Shown in pieces: positions 57,166 through 64,000 of a stretch of 64,000 bases of DNA (positions within the stretch are counted from its first letter, which is position 1; each line of letters starts with the position of its first letter). The notes under the pieces are model-generated. The model made no database searches and was not told the origin of the DNA. It saw nothing but the letters and a program-made list of their open reading frames with translations. The position numbers were made by a program, and so were the translations under genes. The DNA comes from Bacteroidota bacterium (GTDB lineage Bacteria > Bacteroidota > Bacteroidia > 2-12-FULL-35-15). The stretch spans positions 186,001 to 250,000 of the forward strand of contig JAFLBF010000001.1 of assembly GCA_017303895.1 (NCBI GenBank), read 5' to 3'.

Positions 57166-57215
57166 AAAAAAAGCCCTGACAGTTGATGTTAATACAATTT
57201 GTCAGGGCTTATTTA
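57166..57215 (-). terminator. Terminator after the peptide-binding lipoprotein gene
   Basis: Read on the minus strand, the 11-base stem AAGCCCTGACA and its complement enclose an 18-base loop and are followed by a T-run. It lies between the lipoprotein stop at 57229 and the next gene start at 57154. Confidence 0.85.
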
Positions 57216-57228
57216 TTTTTTTAAAATA

Positions 57229-58989
57229 TTATTTTTTCTCTTCGCCTTCTTTTCCAGCTGTAGCAGGTGCTACATCTTTTAGATAGATTGTAGAATAATC
57301 TCTGTAACGCATAGGGTTAGAATATAATCCATGCACATTTGATTTAACCAAACGGTAGCTTTCTTCGTACCACAACATTAAAACAGGCGCATCATTGATC
57401 ATCAATTGTTCTGCTTTTAAGAACGCAGCATAGCTATCTTCAATCGTTTTTGCAGCCTTTCCTTCTTCGTATAATTTGTCGAATTCAGGGTTTTTATAAC
57501 GTGGAGTGTTCGGGAAGGATGGCTGAGTCGCATCAGCAGGAACACCGGCACCGTATAATGTCCATAAGAAATTCTCCGGACTAGGGAAATCTGCGATCCA
57601 AGCTGCACGGAACACCTCTGCGCGACCGTATTTAGCATCTTCTAATTTTTGTTTTTGTGGAACTACTTCAAAGTCGACATTCACATTTAATACTTCCATC
57701 AATTGTTTTTGTATTTCCAAAACAACGTTCGCGTTCTTAGAACCACCACTATTTAATTCGATCTTCACTTTTGGGAATCCTTTACCATTTGGATAACCTG
57801 CTTCTGCCAATAATTTTTTAGCTTTTTCAGCATCAAAATCATAACCGGTGATCTTTGTAATATCATACCCTTTAAATGAAGGAGGGCAAATACCATTTAC
57901 ACCAGGTCCGTAAGCTTCTCCTTTTAATACATCTTCAATGATCTTGTTTCTGTCAATTGCATAGCTGAATGCCTGACGAACTTTTACGTTATTGAAAGGC
58001 TCTTTTGTCAAATTAAATTCATAATACTGACTAGCCATTTCAGGAGAGCGCTCCAAAATGAATTTTGGTGGCTTATTTTGGAAATTCGCGATCTGGCTCT
58101 CCACCATGTCTTTGATCGACTCAGAAGGTAAGCCGATAACCATTGCTAGATCACCATTTTGGAAGTTATCTAATTCCTGTTTTTTAGTAGGAAGGAAGGT
58201 CACAACAATTGAATCCAAGAACGGTAACTGATTACCCAAAGAATCTGTTCCGTGATAATTATCGTTTCTTTTTAGGATCAATTTATCAGTTGCTTCATTT
58301 TGAACATACATAAAAGGACCTGTTCCCACTTTCATCTCTACACCATATTTTTCAACTGCTTCTTTAGCAACAACACTAGCCGCAGGAGAAGCAAGAATAT
58401 ATAAGAAAGAAGAACTTGGTGAGGTAAGTGTAATAGATAAGGTATAATCATCGACCACTTTGATGCCTTCAAGGCTACCATTCGGTTTTCCCTTACTCGC
58501 TTCAAAGAATTTGTTGGCACCTAGCACTCTGTCTTTAAAAGTAGCTCCAAAGTTGGAGTTATCTTTACTATCAGTACACAACAATTCAAATGCATATTTG
58601 AAGTCAGCAGCCTTTACTTCTCTGCCTTTTCCACCTTCAAAACAGTCATTGTCTTGAAACAAAACACCTTTCTTTAAATTGAAGGTATAGGTTGTACCCG
58701 TAGCATCAACCGACCATTTCTCAGCCAAACTTGGGATAATAGAAAGATCCTTTGGATTAAAACGTACCAAACCTTCATAAATTTGATTAGCGATATGAGC
58801 CGAACTGATATCCGTAATAGCTGTAGGATAAAGCGTTTGAACCTGCTCTGTTTCATTGATTCTTAAGGTTCCACCATACACTTTATCGCCTTTTGCAACT
58901 CTATCTGCTGAGCCTCCATCTGAGGTTGAATTGGAGCAGGAATACAATAATACCGTTAATGACAGGGCAAACAATAAGGATTTTTTCAT
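57229..58989 (-). CDS. Peptide/oligopeptide ABC-transporter substrate-binding lipoprotein
   Basis: With the ATG at 58989 the protein has 586 residues. The lipoprotein signal LTVLLYSCSNSTSDGG gives a lipidated Cys near residue 18. It is an SBP_bac_5 (OppA/DppA-like) protein: RVRQAFSYAIDR-type motif (here KVRQAFSYAIDRNKIIEDV), ENFLWTLYGAG, and a C-terminal LMINDAPVLMLWYEESYRLV. It would capture peptides or similar solutes in the periplasm. No permease or ATPase genes are near. A longer frame to 59034 has no support. Confidence 0.93.
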   Translation of the reverse strand: MKKSLLFALSLTVLLYSCSNSTSDGGSADRVAKGDKVYGGTLRINETEQVQTLYPTAITDISSAHIANQIYEGLVRFNPKDLSIIPSLAEKWSVDATGTTYTFNLKKGVLFQDNDCFEGGKGREVKAADFKYAFELLCTDSKDNSNFGATFKDRVLGANKFFEASKGKPNGSLEGIKVVDDYTLSITLTSPSSSFLYILASPAASVVAKEAVEKYGVEMKVGTGPFMYVQNEATDKLILKRNDNYHGTDSLGNQLPFLDSIVVTFLPTKKQELDNFQNGDLAMVIGLPSESIKDMVESQIANFQNKPPKFILERSPEMASQYYEFNLTKEPFNNVKVRQAFSYAIDRNKIIEDVLKGEAYGPGVNGICPPSFKGYDITKITGYDFDAEKAKKLLAEAGYPNGKGFPKVKIELNSGGSKNANVVLEIQKQLMEVLNVNVDFEVVPQKQKLEDAKYGRAEVFRAAWIADFPSPENFLWTLYGAGVPADATQPSFPNTPRYKNPEFDKLYEEGKAAKTIEDSYAAFLKAEQLMINDAPVLMLWYEESYRLVKSNVHGLYSNPMRYRDYSTIYLKDVAPATAGKEGEEKK

Positions 58990-59259
58990 AATTTGAGAAT
59001 ATATTCGTTTTAAATAAGCTAAAATCAATTGCAAGATTACTGCAACTTTGCCAAAATTCCAAGTAAATATACAAATTTAACCTAAATTAAAGAAAAATGA
59101 TTTTATAACTCGAATTAACTATAAGAATAGACAAATTTGATTATTTTTGTGACCAATTAAAAAAAAAGGCAATTTTATTTTGAAATTGACAAATAACATT
59201 ATAATATTGCGTTCGAAAATAAGTAACGAGTAAACAGTTCTTGTTTTTATACTATAAAA
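58990..59259. other. 270-base intergenic region, two promoters expected
   Basis: It separates divergent genes and is very AT-rich. I can support one promoter box, TATTTTTG at 59142-59149 on the plus strand. I see no RNA gene or strong hairpin. Confidence 0.5.
59142..59149 (+). promoter_or_regulatory. TAnnTTTG promoter -7 box for the 59260 gene
   Basis: TATTTTTG matches the consensus, about 110 bases before the ATG. A long leader of about 100 bases would result. Confidence 0.4.
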
Positions 59260-60069
59260 ATGAAAATGAAAAAGATATTTTTTGCAGTTATTAGTTTAGT
59301 TATTTCAACAACAGGTTTTGCTACCGGAGTGATTGTGTTGGAAGGAAACTATCAAGGTAAAAACCTTTATATACAAAATCCATTTGCCGGATCAGGTGTT
59401 GGTTTCTGCGTACAAGAAGTTCGCGTAAACGGAAACGTTACTACCGATGAGATCGCATCAAGTGCATTTGAAATTGATTTTAGAAATTTACAATTAAAGG
59501 TTGGAGATAAGGTAGAAGTAAAAATTACCCACAAAGATGATTGCAAGCCTAAAGTATTAAATCCTGAAGTTTTAAAACCAAAGAGTACATTTGAAGTAGT
59601 TTCTATGAGTGTTGATAAAGATCTTACTTTTAAATGGACCACAAAAGGAGAAACAGGAAAGTTAGCCTTTACAATAGAACAGTTCCGTTGGAACAAATGG
59701 GTAAAAGTTGGTGAAGTAGAAGGAAATGGAACATCAGGTGAAAACAACTACTCTTTCAAAGTTGCACCTCACTCCGGCAAAAATCAATTCCGTGTAAAAC
59801 AAGTTGATTACACAGGTCAGCCTAAATTATCTAAAACAGTAGATTATATGTCAACCGCAGCTGAGGTAACATTCTCTCCTGCAAAAGTTTCTAAGGAGAT
59901 TGGTTTCTTTGCAGGAACTACGCCTGTAGAAACAATGTTCGAGATCTACGATCAATTTGGTAATATTGTTAAAAAAGGATTTGCTTCTACTGTTGATGCA
60001 TCTAACCTTGCTAAAGGAGCTTACTACTTGAACTACGACAATAAGATGGGCGAGTTCATTAAGAAATAA
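59260..60069 (+). CDS. Secreted beta-rich protein with degenerate T9SS-like C-terminus
   Basis: This 269-residue protein has a signal peptide (ISTTGFATG). The mature protein is beta-rich, with an N-terminal part of the type VIVLEGNYQGKNLYIQNPF, two Cys near residues 50 and 95, and a fibronectin-like middle part. The C-terminus EIYDQFGNIVKKGFASTVDASNLAKGAYYLNYDN cut short here resembles a type A T9SS sorting domain but lacks the usual YPNP motif. The function is unknown. It is flanked by a promoter box and a terminator, so it is monocistronic. Confidence 0.75.
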   Translation: MKMKKIFFAVISLVISTTGFATGVIVLEGNYQGKNLYIQNPFAGSGVGFCVQEVRVNGNVTTDEIASSAFEIDFRNLQLKVGDKVEVKITHKDDCKPKVLNPEVLKPKSTFEVVSMSVDKDLTFKWTTKGETGKLAFTIEQFRWNKWVKVGEVEGNGTSGENNYSFKVAPHSGKNQFRVKQVDYTGQPKLSKTVDYMSTAAEVTFSPAKVSKEIGFFAGTTPVETMFEIYDQFGNIVKKGFASTVDASNLAKGAYYLNYDNKMGEFIKK

Positions 60070-60087
60070 TTTAAAACTTATTACTAG

Positions 60088-60119
60088 AAAAATCCCGGTA
60101 TTCATCGGGATTTTTTTTT
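60088..60119 (+). terminator. Intrinsic terminator
   Basis: AAAAATCCCG and its complement around an 8-base loop, followed by nine T, after the 59260-60069 gene. Confidence 0.92.
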
Positions 60120-60143
60120 GCAAATAACTTAATCATCATCATT

Positions 60144-60548
60144 ATGTTAAAAATCGAACACCTAGGCATTGCAGTAAAGAACATTGAGCAATCCAATGAA
60201 CTATTCAGTAAACTATTCAATAAAGCGCCCTACAAATTAGAAAAAGTAGAAAGCGAAGGTGTTTCTACATCATTCTTCATGATAGGTGAAAGTAAGATCG
60301 AACTGTTGGAAGCAACGAATCCGGATAGTGCTATCGCAAAATTCATAGAGAAAAAAGGAGAAGGTATTCACCACATTGCTTTTGAGGTGCAAGACATTTG
60401 TGCAGAAATGGAGCGACTGAAAAAAGAAGGATTTACACTATTAAATGAACAACCTAAAAAAGGGGCCGACAACAAACTGATCTGCTTCCTTCATCCTAAA
60501 TCATCTAATGGAGTGCTAATTGAACTTTGTCAGGAGATACGAGGATAA
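60144..60548 (+). CDS. mce: Methylmalonyl-CoA epimerase
   Basis: This enzyme interconverts (R)- and (S)-methylmalonyl-CoA in propionate metabolism. The 134-residue VOC-fold protein has IEHLGIAVKNIEQS at 4-17, with the metal His, SKIELLEATNPDSAIAKFI with the catalytic Glu, GIHHIAFEVQDI with a second His, and FLHPKSSNGVLIELCQ with the last Glu. Length and motifs are typical. It stands alone, convergent with the DAHP synthase gene and 1 base from it. Confidence 0.94.
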   Translation: MLKIEHLGIAVKNIEQSNELFSKLFNKAPYKLEKVESEGVSTSFFMIGESKIELLEATNPDSAIAKFIEKKGEGIHHIAFEVQDICAEMERLKKEGFTLLNEQPKKGADNKLICFLHPKSSNGVLIELCQEIRG

Positions 60549-60549
60549 A

Positions 60550-61641
60550 TTATTTGTTATTCATAATATCCGTTTGTCTGCGGATGGACTCATCATGTAT
60601 CAATTGATACAAGCCTTTGATGAAATCGTGTGGGAGTCCCAAAAGTTTAGCCGTTTCTGAACTTCTTTCAAACAAAGCCTTCCAATGATTCAGTTGAAGT
60701 ATCGTAATGTTATTCTCCCGCTTATAGTTACCGATCTGCTCAGACACGGCCATTCGTTTTGCTAACAATTCTAAGAGATCATCGTCCAACTTTCTGATCA
60801 AACTTCTTAACTCGTCTAATTTGGATTTCAACTCCAAACTTTCAATGGAAGCACAACGTATTTGAAGATCCTGAATGATCTTTTTTAACTGCATTGGTGT
60901 TACTTGCTGTTTAGCATCACTGAGTGCATTTGCTGGATCCATATGCGTTTCTATCATCAAACCGTCCATATCCATGTCCATCGCTTTCTGAGCTATGTAG
61001 GGAATCAATTCAGGAGAACCACCAATATGTGAAGGATCGCAAATGATAGGAAGATCAGGGCAAGTAGACTTTAGGTCAATCGCCAATTCCCACTTTGGTG
61101 AATTTCTGAAAGGACCATTATCGTATGAATGGAATCCTCTGTGTATAGCCGCTATTTTCGTTATTCCGGCATTGTTGATCCTTTCCAATGCTCCTGCCCA
61201 AAGCTGCACATCGGGATAGATCGGATTTTTTACAAAAACCGGAATGTCTACTCCTTTCAAAACATCTGCAATATCTTGAACAGAAAACGGATTGACGGTG
61301 GTTCTTGCTCCGATCCAAAGAATATCAATCCCTGCTTTCAAGCATTTTTCAACATGTTCCGCTGTTGCAACTTCTGTTGCGGTCACTAAGCCCGTTTCAG
61401 TCTTTACCTTTTGCATCCATTCCAAGCCAATATCACCAATTCCTTCAAACGTATTCGGGCGTGTTCTGGGCTTCCATATACCTGCTCTAAAAATAGCATT
61501 GGGAAAATGTGAGACAATATCTGCAGCAGTATGCAACATTTGTTGCTCATTTTCGGCACTGCAAGGGCCTGCAATTAGCAATGGTCGTTCAAATGAAGGA
61601 AGCCATTGCTTTAGGGGAGTTATGTTAAGATCTAAATTCAA
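60550..61641 (-). CDS. Bifunctional DAHP synthase / chorismate mutase (type II)
   Basis: This 363-residue protein fuses the first step of the shikimate pathway with the first committed step of Phe/Tyr synthesis. The N-terminal DAHP synthase (about 1-260) has IAGPCSAENEQQML, AGIWKPRTRPNTFEGIG, IGARTTVNPF, FVKNPI, IAAIHRGF and ICDPSHIGGS. A C-terminal AroQ-type chorismate mutase (about 265-355) has LRSLIRKLDDDLLELLAKRMAVSEQIGNYKR and IRRQ near the end. The order DAHPS-AroQ is usual in Bacteroidota and allows feedback through the mutase domain. Confidence 0.95.
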   Translation of the reverse strand: MNLDLNITPLKQWLPSFERPLLIAGPCSAENEQQMLHTAADIVSHFPNAIFRAGIWKPRTRPNTFEGIGDIGLEWMQKVKTETGLVTATEVATAEHVEKCLKAGIDILWIGARTTVNPFSVQDIADVLKGVDIPVFVKNPIYPDVQLWAGALERINNAGITKIAAIHRGFHSYDNGPFRNSPKWELAIDLKSTCPDLPIICDPSHIGGSPELIPYIAQKAMDMDMDGLMIETHMDPANALSDAKQQVTPMQLKKIIQDLQIRCASIESLELKSKLDELRSLIRKLDDDLLELLAKRMAVSEQIGNYKRENNITILQLNHWKALFERSSETAKLLGLPHDFIKGLYQLIHDESIRRQTDIMNNK

Positions 61642-61653
61642 TTGTTATCAATA

Positions 61654-61683
61654 AAAAACTCCCGCAAAGTTACGGGAGTTTTT
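61654..61683 (-). terminator. Terminator between the deoxyhypusine-synthase-like gene and the DAHPS gene
   Basis: AAAAACTCCCG and its complement around an 8-base loop, with T-runs in both directions. It lies after the stop of the upstream minus-strand gene (61706). Confidence 0.9.
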
Positions 61684-61705
61684 CGAATGAACACTTAAAA
61701 TATAA

Positions 61706-62680
61706 TTACCAGCCTAATATCCATGCAAACATCAATGGAGCAACAATCGTTGCATCACTTTCTACGATGAATTTAGGTGTATGAATATCTAATTTCCCCC
61801 ATGTGATCTTCTCGTTAGGCACAGCTCCAGAGTAAGAACCATAGCTGGTTGTAGAATCAGAGATCTGGCAGAAATAGCTCCAGAAAGGAATGTTTTCCAT
61901 TTCCATATCCTGATAAAGCATTGGAACAACACAAATAGGGAAATCGCCCGCAATACCACCACCGATCTGGAAGAAACCAACACCTTTGCCTTCTGAATTT
62001 TTCACGTACCAATCAGCCAACCATGCCATGTACTCAATCCCCGATTTCATGGTTGAAGCTTTGATCTCACCTTTAATAACATAAGAAGCGAAGATATTTC
62101 CCATGGTTGAATCTTCCCAACCCGGAACTACTATTGGCAAATTGCGTTCTGCAGCAGCCAGCATCCACGAATCTTTTGGATCGATCTCATAGTATTGCTT
62201 TAATTCTCCGCTCAATAATATTTTATACATATACTCATGCGGAAAAAAACGCTCTCCTGCAGTATCCGCATCTTTCCAAATTTTATGAATATGCTTTTGC
62301 AATCTGCGAAATGCCTCTTCTTCCGGAATACAAGTATCTGTTACACGGTTATAGTGGTTTTCCAATAGATCCCACTCATCTTGCGGAGAAAGATCACGGT
62401 AATTAGGTACACGCTTATAATGTGAGTGTGCCACCAAATTCATAATATCCTCTTCCAGATTAGCTCCAGTACAAGAAATGATATCCACTTTTCCCTGACG
62501 GATCATTTCCGCCAAAGATTTTCCAAGTTCTGCCGTACTCATAGCACCAGCAAGGGTTACCATCATTTTTCCTCCTTCGGTCAAATGTGTTTCATATCCT
62601 TTGGCTGCATCCACCAATGCAGCTGCATTAAAGTGTTTATAATGTTTTTCAATAAACTGAGAGATCGGTCCTTTATTCAT
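61706..62680 (-). CDS. Deoxyhypusine synthase-like protein
   Basis: Eukaryotic and archaeal deoxyhypusine synthase uses spermidine and NAD to modify a lysine of eIF5A, a protein bacteria lack. This 324-residue protein keeps the fold: MVTLAGAMSTAELGKSLAEMIRQGKVD near 38-60, ISCTGANLEEDI near 63-74, ADWYVKNSEGKGVGFFQIGGG near 215, and NEKITWGKLD near 292, where the Lys matches the catalytic WGK lysine. In bacteria related proteins may make homospermidine or modify other targets; this is known only for some. The substrate here is open. It is monocistronic. Confidence 0.88.
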   Translation of the reverse strand: MNKGPISQFIEKHYKHFNAAALVDAAKGYETHLTEGGKMMVTLAGAMSTAELGKSLAEMIRQGKVDIISCTGANLEEDIMNLVAHSHYKRVPNYRDLSPQDEWDLLENHYNRVTDTCIPEEEAFRRLQKHIHKIWKDADTAGERFFPHEYMYKILLSGELKQYYEIDPKDSWMLAAAERNLPIVVPGWEDSTMGNIFASYVIKGEIKASTMKSGIEYMAWLADWYVKNSEGKGVGFFQIGGGIAGDFPICVVPMLYQDMEMENIPFWSYFCQISDSTTSYGSYSGAVPNEKITWGKLDIHTPKFIVESDATIVAPLMFAWILGW

Positions 62681-62850
62681 GATTCGTAATTTTTAATTGG
62701 ACAGCAAAAGTACATTATATAAGTAATTTTAAAAAATAAAAAATAGCCTTATCTGTAATCCTTTCAAATAGGGCACTTTACCATTCCTTAATACCATCTT
62801 AACCTTATTTTTTCAATTGAAATATACCTTCGTAAAATAAAAATGCAAGC

Positions 62851-63210
62851 ATGAGTTTAAGAAGAAAAAAGGTACTGCTGGTTTACGAGAATGTGAACGA
62901 GATGGAAGAAGCAGAAAAGTATTTGATAAGTAATGGCTATCAAACTTCTAAGGCCAATGAATTGGAAAATGCATATATGTCGGCTATTGATATGGCACCC
63001 GATCTTATTGTACTGAATTTATCAAAGAATGTACATGAAATAGAACTGTTCAATAAAAAAATAACCGCTAGCATCCATAAAAAAGTAGAATTGCTAAATA
63101 TTGTTGATTTAGAGTCTTATTTGAGGATCACAGTAAATGAACATGTTGCGATAAAACCAGTTAAACCCGGACTATTGCTGCATTTGGTTCGATTAATCGC
63201 AAAAAACTGA
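62851..63210 (+). CDS. Receiver-like protein without the phosphorylation site Asp
   Basis: This 119-residue protein has the response-regulator outline: strand 1 RKKVLLVYENV, helix NEMEEAEKYLISNGY, strand 3 APDLIVLNLSK, and IKPVKPGLLLHLVRLIAKN, in which the Lys-Pro fits the conserved receiver Lys. The phospho-acceptor Asp after DLIVL is Asn, and the acidic pair after strand 1 reads EN. It is therefore probably a pseudo-receiver. There is no output domain. The palindrome TTTCAATTGAAA and a near-consensus box TACCTTCG lie just upstream. Confidence 0.6.
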   Translation: MSLRRKKVLLVYENVNEMEEAEKYLISNGYQTSKANELENAYMSAIDMAPDLIVLNLSKNVHEIELFNKKITASIHKKVELLNIVDLESYLRITVNEHVAIKPVKPGLLLHLVRLIAKN

Positions 63211-63212
63211 AA

Positions 63213-63229
63213 ATGAACAAATTGTTCAT
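63213..63229. promoter_or_regulatory. 17-base perfect palindrome upstream of the last gene's promoter
   Basis: ATGAACAA, central A, TTGTTCAT. It lies right after the receiver-like gene stop (63210) and 43 bases before the -7 box. An operator is possible; the lack of a T-run argues against a terminator. Confidence 0.45.
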
Positions 63230-63272
63230 AATTGTTTAATTATTTTCTAACCTATTCTGCTTTTTTTTACTA

Positions 63273-63280
63273 TATATTTG
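63273..63280 (+). promoter_or_regulatory. TAnnTTTG promoter -7 box for the 63467 gene
   Basis: TATATTTG matches the consensus. Transcription near 63287 would give a leader of about 180 bases containing both tandem elements. Confidence 0.5.
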
Positions 63281-63305
63281 TGCAGGAAATTTAAATCGTT
63301 TCCCC

Positions 63306-63363
63306 AAAAGTGATCACCCTACAAGAGATCTTTTCTTCAAAAGATTATTCCGAAACCACTTTT
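63306..63363 (+). ncRNA. Putative structured leader RNA element, copy 1
   Basis: AAAAGTG at 63306-63312 pairs with CACTTTT at 63357-63363. Within, ATCTTTT (63328-63334) pairs with AAAAGAT (63339-63345) around a CTTC loop. The 5' side of the internal loop reads ATCACCCTACAAGAG and the 3' side TATTCCGAAAC. I know no family with these sequences. The call rests on the fold and the second copy. Confidence 0.6.
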
Positions 63364-63377
63364 AGTTGAAATACTAA

Positions 63378-63437
63378 AAAAGTGAACACCCTACAAGAGA
63401 TCTTTCTTAAATAGAAAGATGATTCCGAAACCACTTT
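63378..63437 (+). ncRNA. Putative structured leader RNA element, copy 2
   Basis: The same fold 72 bases downstream: AAAGTG (63379-63384) with CACTTT, and ATCTTTC (63400-63406) with GAAAGAT (63414-63420) around a 7-base loop. Internal-loop sequences are nearly identical to copy 1, while the hairpin's last pair is C-G instead of T-A and the loop differs. Confidence 0.6.
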
Positions 63438-63466
63438 GTTAACTGTTTGATCAATTACAATTGAAC

Positions 63467-64000
63467 ATGAACGAAGCCACTCTTGAAAAATATAAGCAAC
63501 TACGAATTGTTTGGTTGTTTGCCCTTATTGTTTGGGCGGGCTTCAGTTATGGGCAAGCGACTTTACCTGTTTCAAGAACAACCTGGAATTCCACACCAAC
63601 AGGGTGGACTGATGCTTCGGGCGGGAGCTACCTGACCACATTTGCTTGTTCAGGAAATAATGGAGGTCGATTTGATGCGACTAATCAGACCTACCTTGTA
63701 AACTTTACTGGAAGTCCTGATCAACTAACATTTGTTGTAAAATCAAACGCTGCCACAACCTCTACCCTATTAGTCGAAGAGTCTGCCGATAATATCAGCT
63801 ATACCACTGTAGTTTCACTTAATGGTACAGCAAATCTTCCAACAACCTGTACAACTAAAGGTCCATATACATTGAATAGTACAAGTAGATATGTTAGGTG
63901 GACTTTTACAAAAGGAACTTCAAATATGACATTTGACGATGTAAATATTAGTGCATCTGTGTCTGCACCCACCCTAACAGCAAATCCTACATCACTTACG
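63467..64000 (+). CDS. Secreted, probably T9SS-exported surface protein, cut by right edge
   Basis: An ATG at 63467 opens a frame that runs to the window end (178 codons). The N-terminus has a charged lead (MNEATLEKYKQLR), then a hydrophobic helix IVWLFALIVWAGFSYGQ with a signal-peptidase site. The following part is a beta-sandwich-like domain (TTWNSTPTGWTDASGGSYLTT, LVNFTGSPDQLTFVVKSN, SRYVRWTFTKG) and then the spacer SAPTLTANPTSLT. This design, with ANPTSLT-type linkers, is common in large Bacteroidota proteins ending in T9SS sorting domains. The end is not seen. Confidence 0.75.
   Translation, partial: MNEATLEKYKQLRIVWLFALIVWAGFSYGQATLPVSRTTWNSTPTGWTDASGGSYLTTFACSGNNGGRFDATNQTYLVNFTGSPDQLTFVVKSNAATTSTLLVEESADNISYTTVVSLNGTANLPTTCTTKGPYTLNSTSRYVRWTFTKGTSNMTFDDVNISASVSAPTLTANPTSLT

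Noticed and set aside
63306-63437. The tandem elements as a small CRISPR array.
   Set aside because: Only two copies, each is itself a two-stem fold with a variable inner loop, spacers of CRISPR type are absent, and no cas genes are present.
63306-63437. The tandem elements as hammerhead ribozymes.
   Set aside because: A CGAAAC sequence is present but there is no CUGANGA core or cleavage-site arrangement.
1-64000. Signs of a mobile element, prophage or defence island.
   Set aside because: I found no transposase, integrase, terminal repeats, tRNA integration site or restriction/defence genes; the gene content is core-like throughout.

Overview
The window is ordinary chromosome of an environmental member of the Bacteroidota, most like the Flavobacteriales/Chitinophagales side of the phylum. 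The evidence is: type IX secretion system (T9SS) genes (PorU, PorV/PorQ family, PorP/SprF, PorE-like), T9SS C-terminal sorting domains and a CHU_C-type gliding-motility C-terminus; MurF-alanine racemase and DAHP synthase-chorismate mutase fusions typical of the phylum; AT-rich sequence; promoters of the TAnnTTTG type; and no obvious Shine-Dalgarno sequences. I saw no rRNA, tRNA, IS element, prophage or CRISPR array. Genes are dense, often overlap by 4-14 bases, and change strand frequently.

Layout. 1-3.85 kb: PorV/PorQ-family protein followed by the T9SS sortase PorU (cut by the left edge). 3.9-8 kb: a polytopic membrane protein divergent from an acyltransferase-3, PssA and DinB-like run. 8-11 kb: ExbB-ExbD-TonB plus a second TonB. 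11-22 kb: MscS channel, a small lysine/aspartate protein, AnmK, acyl-CoA dehydrogenase, RecQ, KdsD, a glycosyltransferase with DUF2304 partner, an SDR enzyme, HflX and a membrane cytochrome c. 22-27 kb: two large secreted amidohydrolase-fold proteins and a small lipoprotein. 27-34.5 kb: TrpS, PlsC-like, GatC and the rimP-nusA-infB operon with two leader/intercistronic hairpins. 34.5-46 kb: MORN-repeat protein, CorA, RsmI, M28 peptidase, thymidine kinase, MurF-Alr fusion, fructose-1,6-bisphosphatase, GNAT, aspartate kinase, D-2-hydroxyacid dehydrogenase. 46-55 kb: an adhesin-PorP/SprF-PorE surface module, divergent from an SBBP-repeat T9SS cargo. 55-63 kb: J-domain protein, DUF4139 protein, peptide-binding lipoprotein, a small secreted protein, methylmalonyl-CoA epimerase, DAHP synthase-chorismate mutase, deoxyhypusine-synthase-like protein and a receiver-like protein. 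63.2-64 kb: a long leader and the start of a secreted, probably T9SS-exported protein.

Most genes are recognisable housekeeping or surface genes. The most unusual signal is non-coding: between 63306 and 63437 two tandem copies of a roughly 58-base element lie in the leader of the last gene. Each copy can fold as an outer stem, a large asymmetric internal loop with almost invariant sequence, and an inner hairpin whose loop varies and whose closing pair changes from T-A to C-G between copies. This looks like a tandem structured RNA, perhaps an aptamer, and I do not recognise the family. Other signals worth checking are perfect palindromes in two promoter regions, a strong GATC codon-context bias, a TACGAATTA-type repeat tract, apparently leaderless promoters, metal-site-less amidohydrolases and a bacterial deoxyhypusine-synthase homologue.
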